From contig NC_045138.2 of assembly GCF_008831285.2 (NCBI RefSeq), positions 6,849,205-6,913,204 on the forward strand: DNA of 64,000 nt. Direction: 5' to 3'. The first letter of the stretch is position 1; each line of letters starts with the position of its first letter. Below, piece after piece: positions 9,701 to 21,237 of the stretch. Both the position numbers and the translations under genes were made by a program. This DNA is from Nymphaea colorata (taxonomy: Eukaryota; Streptophyta; Magnoliopsida; Nymphaeales; Nymphaeaceae). The notes under the pieces are model-generated. The model was given only the letters and a program-made list of their open reading frames with translations. It made no database searches and was not told the DNA's origin.

Positions 9701-12700
9701 ATGGGCGGGGACATGCCCCTCGACTTCGCCTTCCCCCTCTTCGTCATCCAAATCTCCGTCGTCCTCATCATCAGCCGCACCCTCTGCTTCCTCCTCCGCC
9801 CCTTCAAGCAGCCCCGCGTCGTTGCAGAGATTCTCGTAAGCACATCATCTCTTCTTCCCTTCCTCCTCCTCCACCTTGAGAAGAAGAACGTGTGCATTGG
9901 TATCATGTACAATGCGACTGCAGTAGACCTGTTAATATTTTCATGTTTTCACAAAAGAACTTCAAAGAATATTGAAATGTCATACATTTATTCATGTCAA
10001 CGCCTTTCGTCTTCCAAAAAAAAAAAATTTGGTTGCTTTCTACCCTAAAAGCATTGAATTTGTAATTTTGATGACAACAAAATGTGAAATTTATCTTTCT
10101 TTGGTCTAAGAAAAACCTAACATACCATTGCCTAGCTTTTCAAAGTGACCATTAAATTTTAGGAGGCGTTTGGGCCATCTAACTTAGTTTTATTAAAACT
10201 TATGAAAACAATTTTTTATAATGAGTTTTAAAAGCTTCTTTTATTTGTTTGCTTGACATTCAAAACATAGTTTTGTATGATAATATGAGGAAGTCAGGTT
10301 TTATAAAACCAGGTTTTGACAAAACCATTTTTTAAATTTACTTTCTATGATTGTTTAATACTCTTCAAACCTGGTTTTAAGGTGTCATCTATACTTTTCC
10401 TTATGCTTTACCAAAGGTAAGACATGTGGGGTAAGGGGCATAATGTAGCTCAGCTGGTTGGCCTAATGTCAAATGAAATCTCTGGTTGTCGGTTCAATTC
10501 TTGTAGTCGGCCTTCATGCCAAGAGAGTGAGAATGTTGTACTAGTTGATGGTACATTGGGCTTACGCTTCCCGGGGTTCCATAGAGCCTTTGGACCTTGG
10601 AGCAGGAAAGATTAATTATTTGTGAGTTCATTTTAAATATAACATTTATGAGTTTGCATACCTATATGAGATTTGTGAAGGGCATTTTTGCCTTTTCCAT
10701 CATAATAAGTTTCATGCAAGTTATATTTTCACTCTCTTGGAACTCAAATTTTCAATCTTCACCTTTTAGTGAGCAAGAGAGTATTTCATCAAATTAAAAA
10801 ATGAATGAGAAAGCCCTCATTTTCCTTTCCTCTAAGGTCCAAGATAACAACTGCCCTAATGAAGGCTAAGTGCACCATCAACTTGGTGTTGTACTAATAT
10901 TTCATTGACACATAGGCATACTCAGTAATGGTAGATAGACATGGAGCTAATTTGGGTCGAGGCTGACACACCTGATCAATGCAGTTTTTTTGAGCACCTG
11001 ATCAATGCAGTTTTTTTGAGCTCGGACCTGGGCCGATCGGACCAGATGTGCTGAGTACCCGTACTCAAGCCCGACGCCCAAACTTAGTTATCTCATACAC
11101 ATTATCACAAACCTATGTCGTTATCTCATATTTATCTTATATCTTAGTCATTATGTTATTATTTTATATCCACATCATTATCTCACACTATAACGTCATA
11201 TGTAACAAGAATGATAATCACAAAAACATAAGATAAAAAGTATGAGATAATGAAATATTTGATGACTACTAAGTAAATATGCATCTTGATATTAACGTCC
11301 GCCCCTCTACCTACAAATACGACAGAACTCAACCTCTAACAAAATCCCTTGGTTGGTTGTGCTTTCACTTCCCCGCCGGAATTCTTAGACCATTATGTGA
11401 CTGTGCAGACGGGAATCTTGCTCGGCCCCGCGGTTGTGGGTCAACTGTTTCCAAGCATCCCCGAGAAGCTTTTAGCGCCTGAGAGCAGAAGCCTACTCGA
11501 AACGTTCGCTAATCTGGGGCTCATATACTGGCTTTTCCTGGTGGGCATACATCTCGACTTGGGGAGTCTGCTGAAGAAGGTGGGGATGAAGGCGGTGGTG
11601 ATCTCCATCGCCGGAACTGGACCCCCTTGCGCTGCGTCGGCTGCGATGTACTTATTCCTCAGGGAGTACACCAAGACGCCCATCCCCGACGGCCCGATGG
11701 TCATCTTCCTCGGCGGCGTCGTCCTCTCCGTCAGCTCCTTCCCCATCCTGGCGCGCATGATCACCGAGCTGAAGCTCCTCAACTCCGAAGCCGGCAACCT
11801 CGCCCTGTCGTCCAGCATTATAGTCGACATCGTCATGTGGGCGATGCTCGTCGTTTCCGGTACCTTGACTTCGTCAAAACGCACAGGAATGTCGACCTTT
11901 TGGGGACTCACTTGTGGTAAGCACCGTTTCCGCTTCATTGTCCCCCTTTCAATCCAGAAGATTCGGAAGCAACCGTTCTCCGGCGAGTGACAGATTGGTG
12001 CGATTGGTTGCAGGGGTGAGCTTCGTGATGTTCTTGGTGTTCGTCGTGCAGCCGGCGATCGCGTGGATAGTGAAGCGGACGCCGGAGGGGGAGACGATGA
12101 ACGAGGCGTACATCTGCCTCATCCTGGTGGGCGTGCTGGCCTGCGCCTTCGTCGCCGACTCCATCGGCCTCCGCGCCTCCCTCGGCGCCTTCGCCTTCGG
12201 CGTCGTCATCCCCCCGGGCCCCCTCGCCAACACCGTCACCGAGAAGGTGGAGGACATCACCACCGGCCTCTTCCTCCCCCTCTTCTTCTGCGTCACCGGG
12301 CTCCGGGCCGACATGCTCAAGATCTCCACCAGCGAGCAGTGGCCGCTGCTGGTCGTGCTCTGCGTCTCCGCCACCGTCAAGGCCGCCGCCACCTGGCTTG
12401 TCGCCGTCGCCTACGAGCTAACCTCCCGCGACGGCGTCCTCATCGCCCTGCTCATGAACACCAAGGGCGTCCTCGACATCGTCATGTTGAACCGTCTCTT
12501 CGAGAAGAAGGTTTTCCTCCTCCCCTTTTCAATTTCCAACTCCATCCCCTAACTTACTTGGGCCTCTTGGATGCAGGCACTGAGCGCGGGATCATACGCG
12601 GTGATGGTGCTGACGTCGGTGACGCTGACGGCGATCATCAGTCCGGCGACCTTCTTCCTGTTCAAGAGGGTGACGTCCTTCATCCCATACAAGCACCGGA

Positions 12701-13800
12701 CGGTGCAGCGGGAGAAGATGGACTCCGAGCTCCGGATTCTGTCGTGCGTCTACAACCTCCGGTGCGTTCCGACGATCATCAACCTGCTGGAGGCCTCCTG
12801 CTCCGCCCGCCGCTCTCCTATCTACATATACGCCCTCCGGCTGGTTCAGCTCACCGGCCGCGCCTCCATGCTCATCGTCCACACCTCCAACCAGCAGCGC
12901 GGTCAGGCCGGCCGCGCCCAGGACGAGAACGACCGCATCATCACAGCGTTCGAGAAGTACCATGAGGCCAGCGGCATCCCCGTCCAGGCGCTTACCTCCA
13001 TCTCCCCTTACTCCACCATGCACGAGGACATCTGCGGCCTCGCCGAGGAGAAGCGCATCGCCCTCATCATCCTTCCCTTCCACAAGCAGCTCGCCGGAGC
13101 AGGAACCGGTGCTGCCGGAGGCGGAGCAGACGCCTCCAACGCCTCCGTCCGCAACGTCAACCACAACGTCCTAGCCACCGCCCCTTGCTCAGTCGGTATC
13201 CTCGTCGACCGCGGCCTCACCGGTACCATGGGGCTGTCCTCCATGCACGTCTCCCACCACGTGGCCCTCCTCTTCTTCGGAGGCCCCGACGACCGCGAGG
13301 CCCTCTGCTACTCCGCCAGGTTCGTCGAGCACGAGGGCATCAGCCTCACGATCATGAGGTTCATCGCCGGCTCCGTCTCCAAGGCCACGACGCCGGTCCA
13401 CGACGGCATGCAGCAGCTTCTCCAGGACGAGGAAGTCGAGAAGGAGATCGACGAGGAGTTCCTGTCTCAGTTCCGGCTCAAGACCGTCTGCGACAGCTCC
13501 ATTATGTACAACGAGGCCGTCATCTACAACGGGGAGGAGATGGTCGCCGCCATTAAGGCCATCGAGTCCAACCACGACCTCTTCATAGTGGGGAGGAACC
13601 AGAAGCTCTGGGAGTCGCCCGTGACCTCCGGCCTCACCGAGTGGAGCGAGTGCCCGGAGCTCGGCCCGGTCGGCGACTTGCTCGCCTCCTCCGATTTCAC
13701 CGCCGCCTCCGTCTTGGTCATCCAGCAGCACCAGGGCCGCATCGATGCAGCCTTCAACTACTCGAACCAGGTGAAGGAGTTCGTGGGAAATGCCAAGTAG
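9701..13800 (+). CDS. CHX15-like cation/H+ antiporter (CPA2 family)
   Basis: A CHX monovalent cation/proton antiporter, a plant endomembrane or plasma membrane family. Exons: 9701-9835, 11409-11916, 12014-12510, 12577-13800, giving 786 residues from the ATG at 9701; CHX proteins are usually about 800. The membrane half has [34 protein letters not shown] and [10 protein letters not shown] (Lys365). The hydrophilic C-terminal half has the regulatory-domain motifs [43 protein letters not shown] and [19 protein letters not shown], which point to the CHX15 group. The expected N-terminus from ATG 9630 is one base out of frame, so either 9701 is the start or the gene is damaged. The usual Asn-Asp pair reads Val184-Asp185. 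Coding GC is very high, with mostly G/C third positions. Intron 1 (9836-11408) holds a SINE and other repeats. Confidence 0.9.
10432..10615 (+). mobile_element. tRNA-derived SINE-like element in CHX intron 1
   Basis: TAGCTCAGCTGG at 10446-10457 is a perfect pol III box A, and GGTTCAATTCT near 10493-10503 matches box B with tRNA-like spacing. The sequence continues more than 100 bp past the tRNA-like head, ending near CCTTTGGACCTTGGAGCAGG. That fits a plant SINE better than a tRNA gene, since no cloverleaf with an acceptor stem closes. The 3' boundary and TSD were not resolved. Confidence 0.6.
10969..11020. repeat. Perfect 26-bp tandem duplication
   Basis: Two identical 26-bp units (CACCTGATCAATG...TTTTTTTGAG) at 10969-10994 and 10995-11020, in CHX intron 1. 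Confidence 0.95.
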
Positions 13801-14787
13801 TACCACCGAGCTCTTTTTCCGATCGTTAGTTGTTGCAGATCGACAGTGAGAATTGCAGAGGATGGAAACGGAGGGAACTCCAAAGAAGGACGAGCAGAAA
13901 TGAGGGATGAGCAGAAATTTTTTTTCTTTTTTCTAAACCACCAATCTATTGTTCTTCCTCTCCTCTTCTTTTTCGTTTGTTTGTCAGAGAAACCGCACAT
14001 GGAGTCTGAACAGATCTCACCATAACTGTTAACAGCGAGATATTTCTTTTTTCCTTTTTCCTTTTTCAGTTTAGTGCAGAATATGTGAAACATGAACTTT
14101 AAACTGATAAAAAAAAACTATTTGATTGTCTAGAATCATGACAGCTATTTTTAATTTCATATATGCAACTAAGTTTTCCGTGCATAATGTACTTTAATAA
14201 AAATTTATCAATAATAATAAAGAGTAACTAATTTAGATATAGCTACAACTTAATGTTAATACTAAATAGCGTACCTAAAGATGTTAGTGCATTCTTGCAG
14301 CTAAATGTCGTGTGTATTGAAAGCATTTCATTTTATCTCATTAACCCTACTTATGGGGTCGAATTGGCATAACGTTATTTTTTGTTAACAATATATGTAG
14401 ACACATTTTTAGTTAACAACGAAAGATTCATTTATCACAATTTTATGTCTTCATATTTTCTTTTTCAAAATCAAACTTAAAACATTTATCAGACAAAAAA
14501 TTCACTAAGGGGCCGGTTGTTGAATTCAAATTTGAAATCAATTGAGATTATGCAGATATGATGTGGCATGCTTCTGTTAATGTGACAAAAGATCCATGAT
14601 AACATTTATGGTTCATCAAACTAAAAATCTAACTCAAATTTAAGTTTCATATTTGAAATCCTTATTTTGTCTTTTTGTGTTGTGAAAAAGTTGAATTTAA
14701 AATCTAAAGGGAAATGGTCAGTTCTTGAAGTCATGGTTCTCAAATCATGAGGAGCAATTAAACATCCTTGAGGGGTTAAGGATTGTT

Positions 14788-15080
14788 TGGCAACAGTAAC
14801 ATATTGTTATTGTCCCGCGAATCCATCCCAAAAAATAAAACAGATTTATGGAATACTTGTTGAAATGTTCCATGAACGTGCCTCAAATTTTGAGAAAGAT
14901 TCATGAGATGATAACAATAAGTCTTGTTTGGAACCAGTAACATGTCGACATGTTACTATTTCACGCATTTACCCAAACAAGTGGGGTAAATACATAAGAT
15001 ACTTTTTAAAGTGTCCAATGAATCTGCAAAATTTTTAAGTTAGATGTATGAGATAGTAACATAGTATTCGCCCCTAAGAA
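14788..15080. repeat. Two diverged direct repeats of a palindrome-bearing element
   Basis: Segments of about 145 bp at 14788-14925 and 14930-15080 share order and motifs: TGTTTGG.A.CAGTAACAT, a GAATC/CATT part, TTTTGAG or TTTTAAG, then GATTCATGAGAT or GATGTATGAGAT. Each starts with a palindrome, perfect over 22 bp in the second copy. It looks like two copies of a small unclassified MITE. Confidence 0.45.
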
Positions 15081-15247
15081 GATTGACATTTAAACTCACT
15101 CCCTAATGTATAGACAAACACTATAGGGGTGTTTGATAGCTTGGATCCTAAATCTAACCTTGGATCTGAACTGAGATTTTCATGTCCGTAAAGGGCATTA
15201 AATCCCCACTTCCAAACCCTTTTTTTCCAGCAAAATAGATCTCCAAG

Positions 15248-15255
15248 CACACACA

Positions 15256-15300
<45 letters not shown>
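15248..15300. repeat. Compound (AC)n-(GA)n microsatellite
   Basis: Six AC units followed by about twenty GA units. Confidence 0.95.
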
Positions 15301-15303
<3 letters not shown>

Positions 15304-15499
15304 GGGTCTAAGAGCCTTCTTGGCTCTGGAACATCGGTTTTAAGGCCCTCGGATCTTGGATATAAGATCCATTGTATCTAAGTTCCAAGTGTTAGATTAT
15401 GCTACTACAAATAAACTTCCGCTGGTATTCAAATCTTGACATTTTAATTTAAGAACCTAAATTGGATCTCCTATCTAATTGGATCCAAAACCTCTTTCT

Positions 15500-16200
15500 T
15501 TTAATAAAGTCTATCAACTCGAGTTTGTTTCGTTTTTTACCGAGAGTTGAGTTAGTTCAAGACAAAAGCTGAACTCTTTGTTTTAACAAATTGAGCTCGA
15601 TCTATGCAAGTTCAGCTCGTTTAAGCTCAAGTGAGTTTGTTATATATATCCTACATCTTTCACGTTAATATTATTACAAATAACACTATTTGGATACTGA
15701 ATGCCATCTTTGTCGCTCAATTAAAAGTTGGTAGCTATGCATATTCATTCTTAAGACAAAGAACTTTTCCTCTTATGATTAATTCGACTAATGAAACTTG
15801 AACTACAACAAGAGGTGGAGCCAGACAATTCTGACTAAGGGATAGCAGTTATAAAATTTTAATTTTTTAATCCGCGCACCATGTAAATGAGGAAAATTTC
15901 CCTGAAATATCAATATAAATATAGGAATTTTTTTGTAAACCTATGTGTGCTTATAAGCTCTAGGTTAAGTTTGAGTTACATGAACTTTACTTGATTAAAC
16001 TCGAGTATACTTGTTTAATTTAGGTTGTCTTTCTTTTTTGTAATTTCTGAACTTAAAGCCGGGGAAGGAGATCAAGTCCGATTGGGAGTTGGTAAACGAG
16101 CTTAAACGACTGGAACTCGAGTTGGACACCATCTATTGAGTCGAGTTCAAGCTGAACTTATATAGCTCTACTCAGCTCGAGAGCAAGCTATGAGTCGCTA
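15500..16200. repeat. Degenerate 'GAGCTCGAG' repeat, possibly a split hAT-like MITE
   Basis: Segments 15515-15640 and 16060-16200 are rich in ACTCGAGTT, GAGCTCGA and GTTCAGCTCG words, like the elements at 20755 and 26620. The two parts are separated by about 400 bp of unrelated AT-rich sequence, suggesting a later insertion. Termini and TSD were not found. Confidence 0.4.
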
Positions 16201-17528
16201 CAGATTTTATATTGGACCTCACTCCCTTGGTCAGATTTAAAATCAATAGTGTTTTAATGTGAATGAGATATGAAAACTATGCATCTGAAGTCAACTGTTT
16301 GTTTGAAAATAGATCTCTCGAGCATGAGCATAACATAGTGTTCCATACATTGTTTCATAAGTTTTTCCTAAAACTGGCTATGTTCATATGATATTAGAAA
16401 GGAATTCATGAATCTCCTTGAATCTTTGAGAAATATTCATGGAACCTCGGCCAAACCCTCCTTTGGGTGTCTACCTCAACCATTGCATCCCATCTTTTTT
16501 GTTTTAGGTGAAATGAATTTAATTCTTTTTCTTTTTTAGGGTGAGTGATTATTTTATGCCCCATCTATTTTTTTTTTTTCAGGTAAAATGAGTCTAATTG
16601 AGGTGTCCACATAGATCCAGATTTATAATGTTGTTATTCTAGTTAATTTATTTAGGCTATGTTTGATAGCCTCAATCTCAAATCCGAGGTGATTTGAAGT
16701 CCTTGATTTAAGACCCTAGGATTTCATATAGAGGGGATTTGAGAGTCAACATAGAAACCACACATGAGGATTTTAGATCCCCTTACAACTAAGGATCTTA
16801 GGTTCACTATTTCCTACAATTTGACAAAGGAACAACTATGAATATCTTTTTACAAGAATAAATATCATTCAAAGTAAATTAATATTCTTTAGTCAATATG
16901 AATTTCTTTCAGTTGGGAGCTGACTGCCTTGGCCAAGTGTGATTGATATGTTCTCTAGTTGTTGTTGTGCTCCTACTCTTTTCATTTTTTATTTACTCAC
17001 TGCTCTTCTCCCTTGCTATCATTCTTTAGCCATTCTTTGCCTCTTCTTCTTTTTTGGCTTCAAAAGTTTCACTGAAGTTTCAGTTTAGGGCTTCATTTTG
17101 TTTTTGAAGTATATGTTGGAGACTCGTTCACTTGTTAAAACATGTATCATCTGATCTTTCTTTTTCTCTTTCAGGCTCATTTCTTTAATGTCAATTGACA
17201 AATGAGGTTGCTTCAATTGGAGAAATAAGATTTTGTTAAGGCACTAGACGGATGGTGCAACTTACGACATTTCTCAGCAATGGCAATGTGAGTTTATTTG
17301 TGGCAAATTCATGCATCCTTCCCAGTTCATCCACCACAATCCATTCTATGTTGTCTTTATCAAAATCCTTAACAATTTCGGCTTCATTATGCATCAGACC
17401 TCTCTCTCTTTGGTCATGTCTAGAGGTTGTGACTCATATCATCTTGGTAGTGACTGCAATAACAGGGTCTTTAAGGCACCTTCTCATCGTCAGATTCTAT
17501 GACATGCCTTGTGCAGGAAGATGTATAC

Positions 17529-17642
17529 TTTGCTATTTGGCTACGGCACCATCTTTCGATTGTTGCTGGGTGACTCTCTCTTCTCTTTGCTATTTGGATA
17601 CGGCACCATCTTTCGATTGCTACTAGGTGACTCACTCTTCTC
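17529..17642. repeat. 57-bp tandem duplication
   Basis: Two near-identical units (TTTGCTATTTGG...GGTGACTC) at 17529-17585 and 17586-17642. The period is a multiple of three, which makes a repeated peptide in one frame, but there is no other sign of coding. Confidence 0.85.
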
Positions 17643-18544
17643 ACCCCTCTTATTCTGTTATATTGTGTTGTTGTTTTGTATAAATCATTTTTCTATTTTG
17701 TTTTTGCTTTTTTGCAGTTTGTTATTGTGTTTAGGGGATTTTTGTCTCCAAATTTTGTTATGCATTCTCATTTTATCGACTCTCGCTCTCTCACACATAT
17801 ATACATAAACTCCAATGAACCATGTAATTCACATTATTAGATTTAGGAAGAAAACTAAAACTGAAAAGCGCAACTAGATTGCTTATGCAATAAGTTGTAG
17901 CAATTGTCAATCTGCACATGCATGCGTGCATGCATGCACACATATATTTCACTTTACTGACAACTCACAACTGTATGTTTATTGATGTGCATACAGTAGA
18001 CATGCATCTTTAATAGATTGTTTCCTTATCATAAATTGGTCCCTCTTCTCTTGTACAATCAGAGTAGCATCTGCCCCAGAAAAGGTGTTGATAGCGGGTG
18101 GATACCTTCTGCTGGAGAGACCAAATTCCTTAGAAGTTGAAAAAGTTCACAACTAATGTAAACTGAATTTAAGTTACGAAATCTACAAATGAAAGGGTAA
18201 AAAATCTTCTATAATCATTTTTCACATTAAAAGAAAAAGAAAGGTGGATAATGCAACCACATTGTTTTGTAGTGAAGTTCATATATGCATGTCTTAAGCA
18301 TCAATACATGAAATACATCAATATGGATGTAAGGGGGTTTTGGAGTACATTAAGGAATATCACATGCTTTTGAAACTAAAATAAATTTTTAATATTTACA
18401 ATGTAGGTCCTATGATACACCGAAACCAGTCTTTGAGCCATAGGCATGGAGCTACAACAGCAAAATTATTACATAACCAAAATCATAATTGTGCACTAAG
18501 TGTGCACGCCACAGATTTGATGTTGCAAGTCTCAACTACATTTA

Positions 18545-18988
18545 GGATGTATTTGGACTATAGTCACAAATAATGTTTCCGAATTTTAAAAGGCGAGGTT
18601 TTTTTCTGGTATAGTATGGCGATCTTAAAAAAATGGAAAAGAAAAAGAAAAAAAATATGGTGAATTTTTTAAAAATTAAAAAAACTAAAAATTAAGGAAA
18701 AATAAAATAAGTGAGAAACTAATAACACAAACATCAAAAGACAAGTATATCTGAATAAATAAAAAATGAAAAAAAAACTGTTTGGCTTTAAAAAAATGAA
18801 AAAATGAAAAAATGAAAAAAAAAGTGAAAAACAAGCGAAAAAAACATGTTAAAACACGTTAAAAACCCTTTTTTTGTTTTTAACATTTTTTTCAAGAAAA
18901 TGCATTTGTTAAGTTTTAAACGGCATTTAATTTTTTCATATTTTTTTTTAAAAATAACCTGTTTTTTGTGACTATGATTTGGACCACC
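18545..18988. mobile_element. Tourist-like MITE with ~25-bp imperfect TIRs
   Basis: The left end GGATGTATTTGGACTATAG and the right end, read inverted GGTGGTCCAAATCATAG, both continue into TCACAAA. They are flanked by TTA (18542-18544) and TAA (18989-18991), fitting the TWA target preference of PIF/Harbinger elements. The interior is very A-rich, with AAAAATG repeats. Confidence 0.6.
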
Positions 18989-19587
18989 TAAAAAAGTAAG
19001 AAATTTAAAGTCATGAGCATACAATTATACTCAGTAGTTGCTCTCACCTTTTATCAAAAGAGCATTTTAGTTATTTAACGGGAATTTTTTTCAGGATTCC
19101 ATTTTTTCCCCTATAGGGTATGTATTTTTTGTTTAACTAAGAATTTTTTTCAGGCAGGTGCAGTCTCATTTTGATGCTGAACTGAAGAAGAAACTTTAGC
19201 TCATCCAGTTCCATACTAAACTTAGATGTCAGCTACCAAAATTTGTCCCTTGTATTGAATTTAAAATCATTTATCCAAGGCAAGGCAGGAAGCCAACAAA
19301 AAATCTCAACCCCACCAAGCACGGTCTAATGCTCTAAGTTTAGTATATAGGAATAAACTGACTATTGTATAATAATCATAGGCACCAATAAAAACTTGTG
19401 AACTTAAAAAAAAATCTCCCAAGGGCTCCTTTGATAATAGAAATATTTTGTAAGTGCGTCATGAATCTGTTACTGAAGACATTGACAATGATGATGACGA
19501 CAATGACGATGATGTTTTTTCTTTTAATCTCTGACCTCTATTTGTGGGGCATCAATGGCCTGCTGAGGATCTGAAAAGCTCGATGAC

Positions 19588-19823
19588 CATCAACGCAGGG
19601 GCGGAGGGAGGGGGCACCTAGGCCATGGCCTCATCCCAACGAATTGAAAAAAAGAAAATACATTGAAAAATTTGAAAATTTTTGTTGCGTCCATATATTG
19701 TTTGGATTTGAGTTCAGTTTGGTCCTACCCGGATTAAACCTACAAAACCCAGCTCCTTCCGTTGCAGTTCGTTGGACCGTTTGGCCCGCTCCTGAAAAAA
19801 ATCTTAGCTCCACCCCTACATCA

Positions 19824-19826
<3 letters not shown>
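19588..19826. mobile_element. hAT-like MITE with 8-bp TSD
   Basis: A 223-bp element at 19596-19818 with ends CAGGGGCGGAGG and (inverted) TAGGGGTGGAGC. Flanks are CATCAACG and CATCAACC, an 8-bp duplication with one mismatch. The size of the duplication and the YAGGG termini point to hAT. Confidence 0.75.

Positions 19827-19827
<1 letters not shown>

Positions 19828-19913
<86 letters not shown>
19828..19913. repeat. Compound (CT)n-(AT)n microsatellite
   Basis: About 16 CT units joined directly to about 27 AT units, starting next to the TSD of the preceding MITE. Confidence 0.97.
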
Positions 19914-19916
<3 letters not shown>

Positions 19917-19989
19917 CAGGAGGCAGCCCCTTCCCTAGAAATTTTCTTGCATGGATCTGTGATCCACGCGAGAGATCGAAGGGAGAGAG

Positions 19990-20455
19990 GGGAGGGGTTT
20001 GATCTCAAAACCATGGATTTCTTCTGTGTCCAGGATTTGAATTCGATGGATTTGAGATAAGGTTTGCCAAAACCATGGAAATAGCTACGAAATTTTGCCT
20101 TGGATTTAGAATCAAAGGCTATCAAATGCAGCCTTAAGGACACATTTGATTATTTCATATTTGAAATCCATGAATTTGACGTACATCTGACTTGTTATAC
20201 TTTTGCTGACGTGAAAAAAGATCCATAGTAACGTCCATAGTACTATCAAACTAAAGATCGTAGGTCACTTGGATATTTATACTTCTTTGCATAGAGAAAA
20301 TGTTGGATTTAAGATTGTAAATGAGAGAGTTTGATAAAGCCTGAGAATCTCAAATATGAGGCTATCAAACACATCCTAATTTGCTAGCCTCATGGGTTTT
20401 GCTTCAAATCCTACTCCGATTTGAAATGAGGGGCTATCAAACAACCCATAGATTA
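19990..20455. mobile_element. Cluster of Tourist-like MITE ends
   Basis: One complete element, 20138-20376, has ends GGACACATTTGATTATTTC and (inverted) GGATGTGTTTGATAGCCTC, continuing into CATATTTGA on both sides. It is flanked by TAA at 20135-20137 and 20377-20379. Just upstream a second right end, GGCTATCAAATGCAGCC, abuts it. Downstream a third, GGGCTATCAAACAACCC, lies at about 20430-20450. An orphan left end of the same family, GGCTATGTTTGATAGCCTC, lies at about 16653. Confidence 0.65.
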
Positions 20456-20746
20456 TTTTGATAAAATTTTATTGAAGTAGTCAATGCATATTGTAAGAAG
20501 TATACTTACGAAGATACAAAATGAATACAGTGTGGTGATAGGAGAAGTGGAAGCTAGGAAATGAACCTCAAAATTTTGTGGGAGGTGAAAAGTAAGATAT
20601 GTTTATAGAACAATTGTATACAGGAATGATTATATAAACAAAAAAAAAAGAAAATACATAGAAAAAGTAAAAAAATATAATAAAGGTTTACAATAAAAAA
20701 GTAACTGAATATTTAAAACGCTATAATGGCATATCATGCGTGTATC

Positions 20747-21237
20747 CCTATAAATAGGGATGCACAACGAGCGAGCCAATTCAGGGCTCAACTCGAACTT
20801 GTTCTAAAAAACTCAGCTCTTAGTTGACTCGTTTATAAGCAAGCTGAGTTCGAGCTTACATATATATTCAAAAGAATCAAAATGATAAATGAGTCGAGTT
20901 CGAGTTTCAGGAACTCAACTCGACTTGTACCGCTACTCTATATAATATTGCCAAACCGGTTCACTAAATCACCGGTTTTAGCTTTGAGGGTGCAAACAAA
21001 CTTTCACAAGTTACACGAGTAAACACTTACATAAGTTAAATGAGTTACACGAGTTAATGATTACACGAATTAAATGAGTTAATACTTATACAAGTTTACG
21101 CCTAAACGAGTTAAATGGGTTAAATGAGTCGAGTTCGAGCTCAATTTTGTGTAGTCGAGCTCGAGCTTCTTATAAGGAGCTCGACTCGAGTCCGAAGCTC
21201 AGGCTCGACTCGGCTTGTGTGCAGCCCTAGCTATAAA
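20747..21237. mobile_element. hAT-like MITE, GAGCTCGAG family, copy 1
   Basis: A 475-bp element at 20755-21229 with ends TAGGGATGCACAACGAG and (inverted) TAGGGCTGCACACAAG. Flanks CCTATAAA (20747-20754) and GCTATAAA (21230-21237) agree in 7 of 8 bases. The interior repeats GAGTCGAGTTCGAG and GAGTTACACGAGTTAA words. Confidence 0.8.

Noticed and set aside
10432-10510. Functional tRNA gene
   Set aside because: Box A and box B are present, but no acceptor stem pairs and the sequence continues as a longer repeat, so a SINE fits better.
12063-12965. 300-codon open frame overlapping the CHX exons
   Set aside because: It is a shadow frame in GC-rich coding sequence, rich in Arg, His and Pro with no conserved motif; the CHX frame has full family similarity.
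12592-13806. Two long antisense open frames (190 and 205 codons) opposite CHX exon 4
   Set aside because: Stop codons are rare on both strands of very GC-rich exons. The peptides are Gly/Val/Asp-rich and match no family.
19631-20143. 170- and 138-codon open frames across the compound repeat
   Set aside because: They contain Tyr-Ile and Arg-Glu or Ser-Leu runs that are translations of (TA)n and (CT)n microsatellites.
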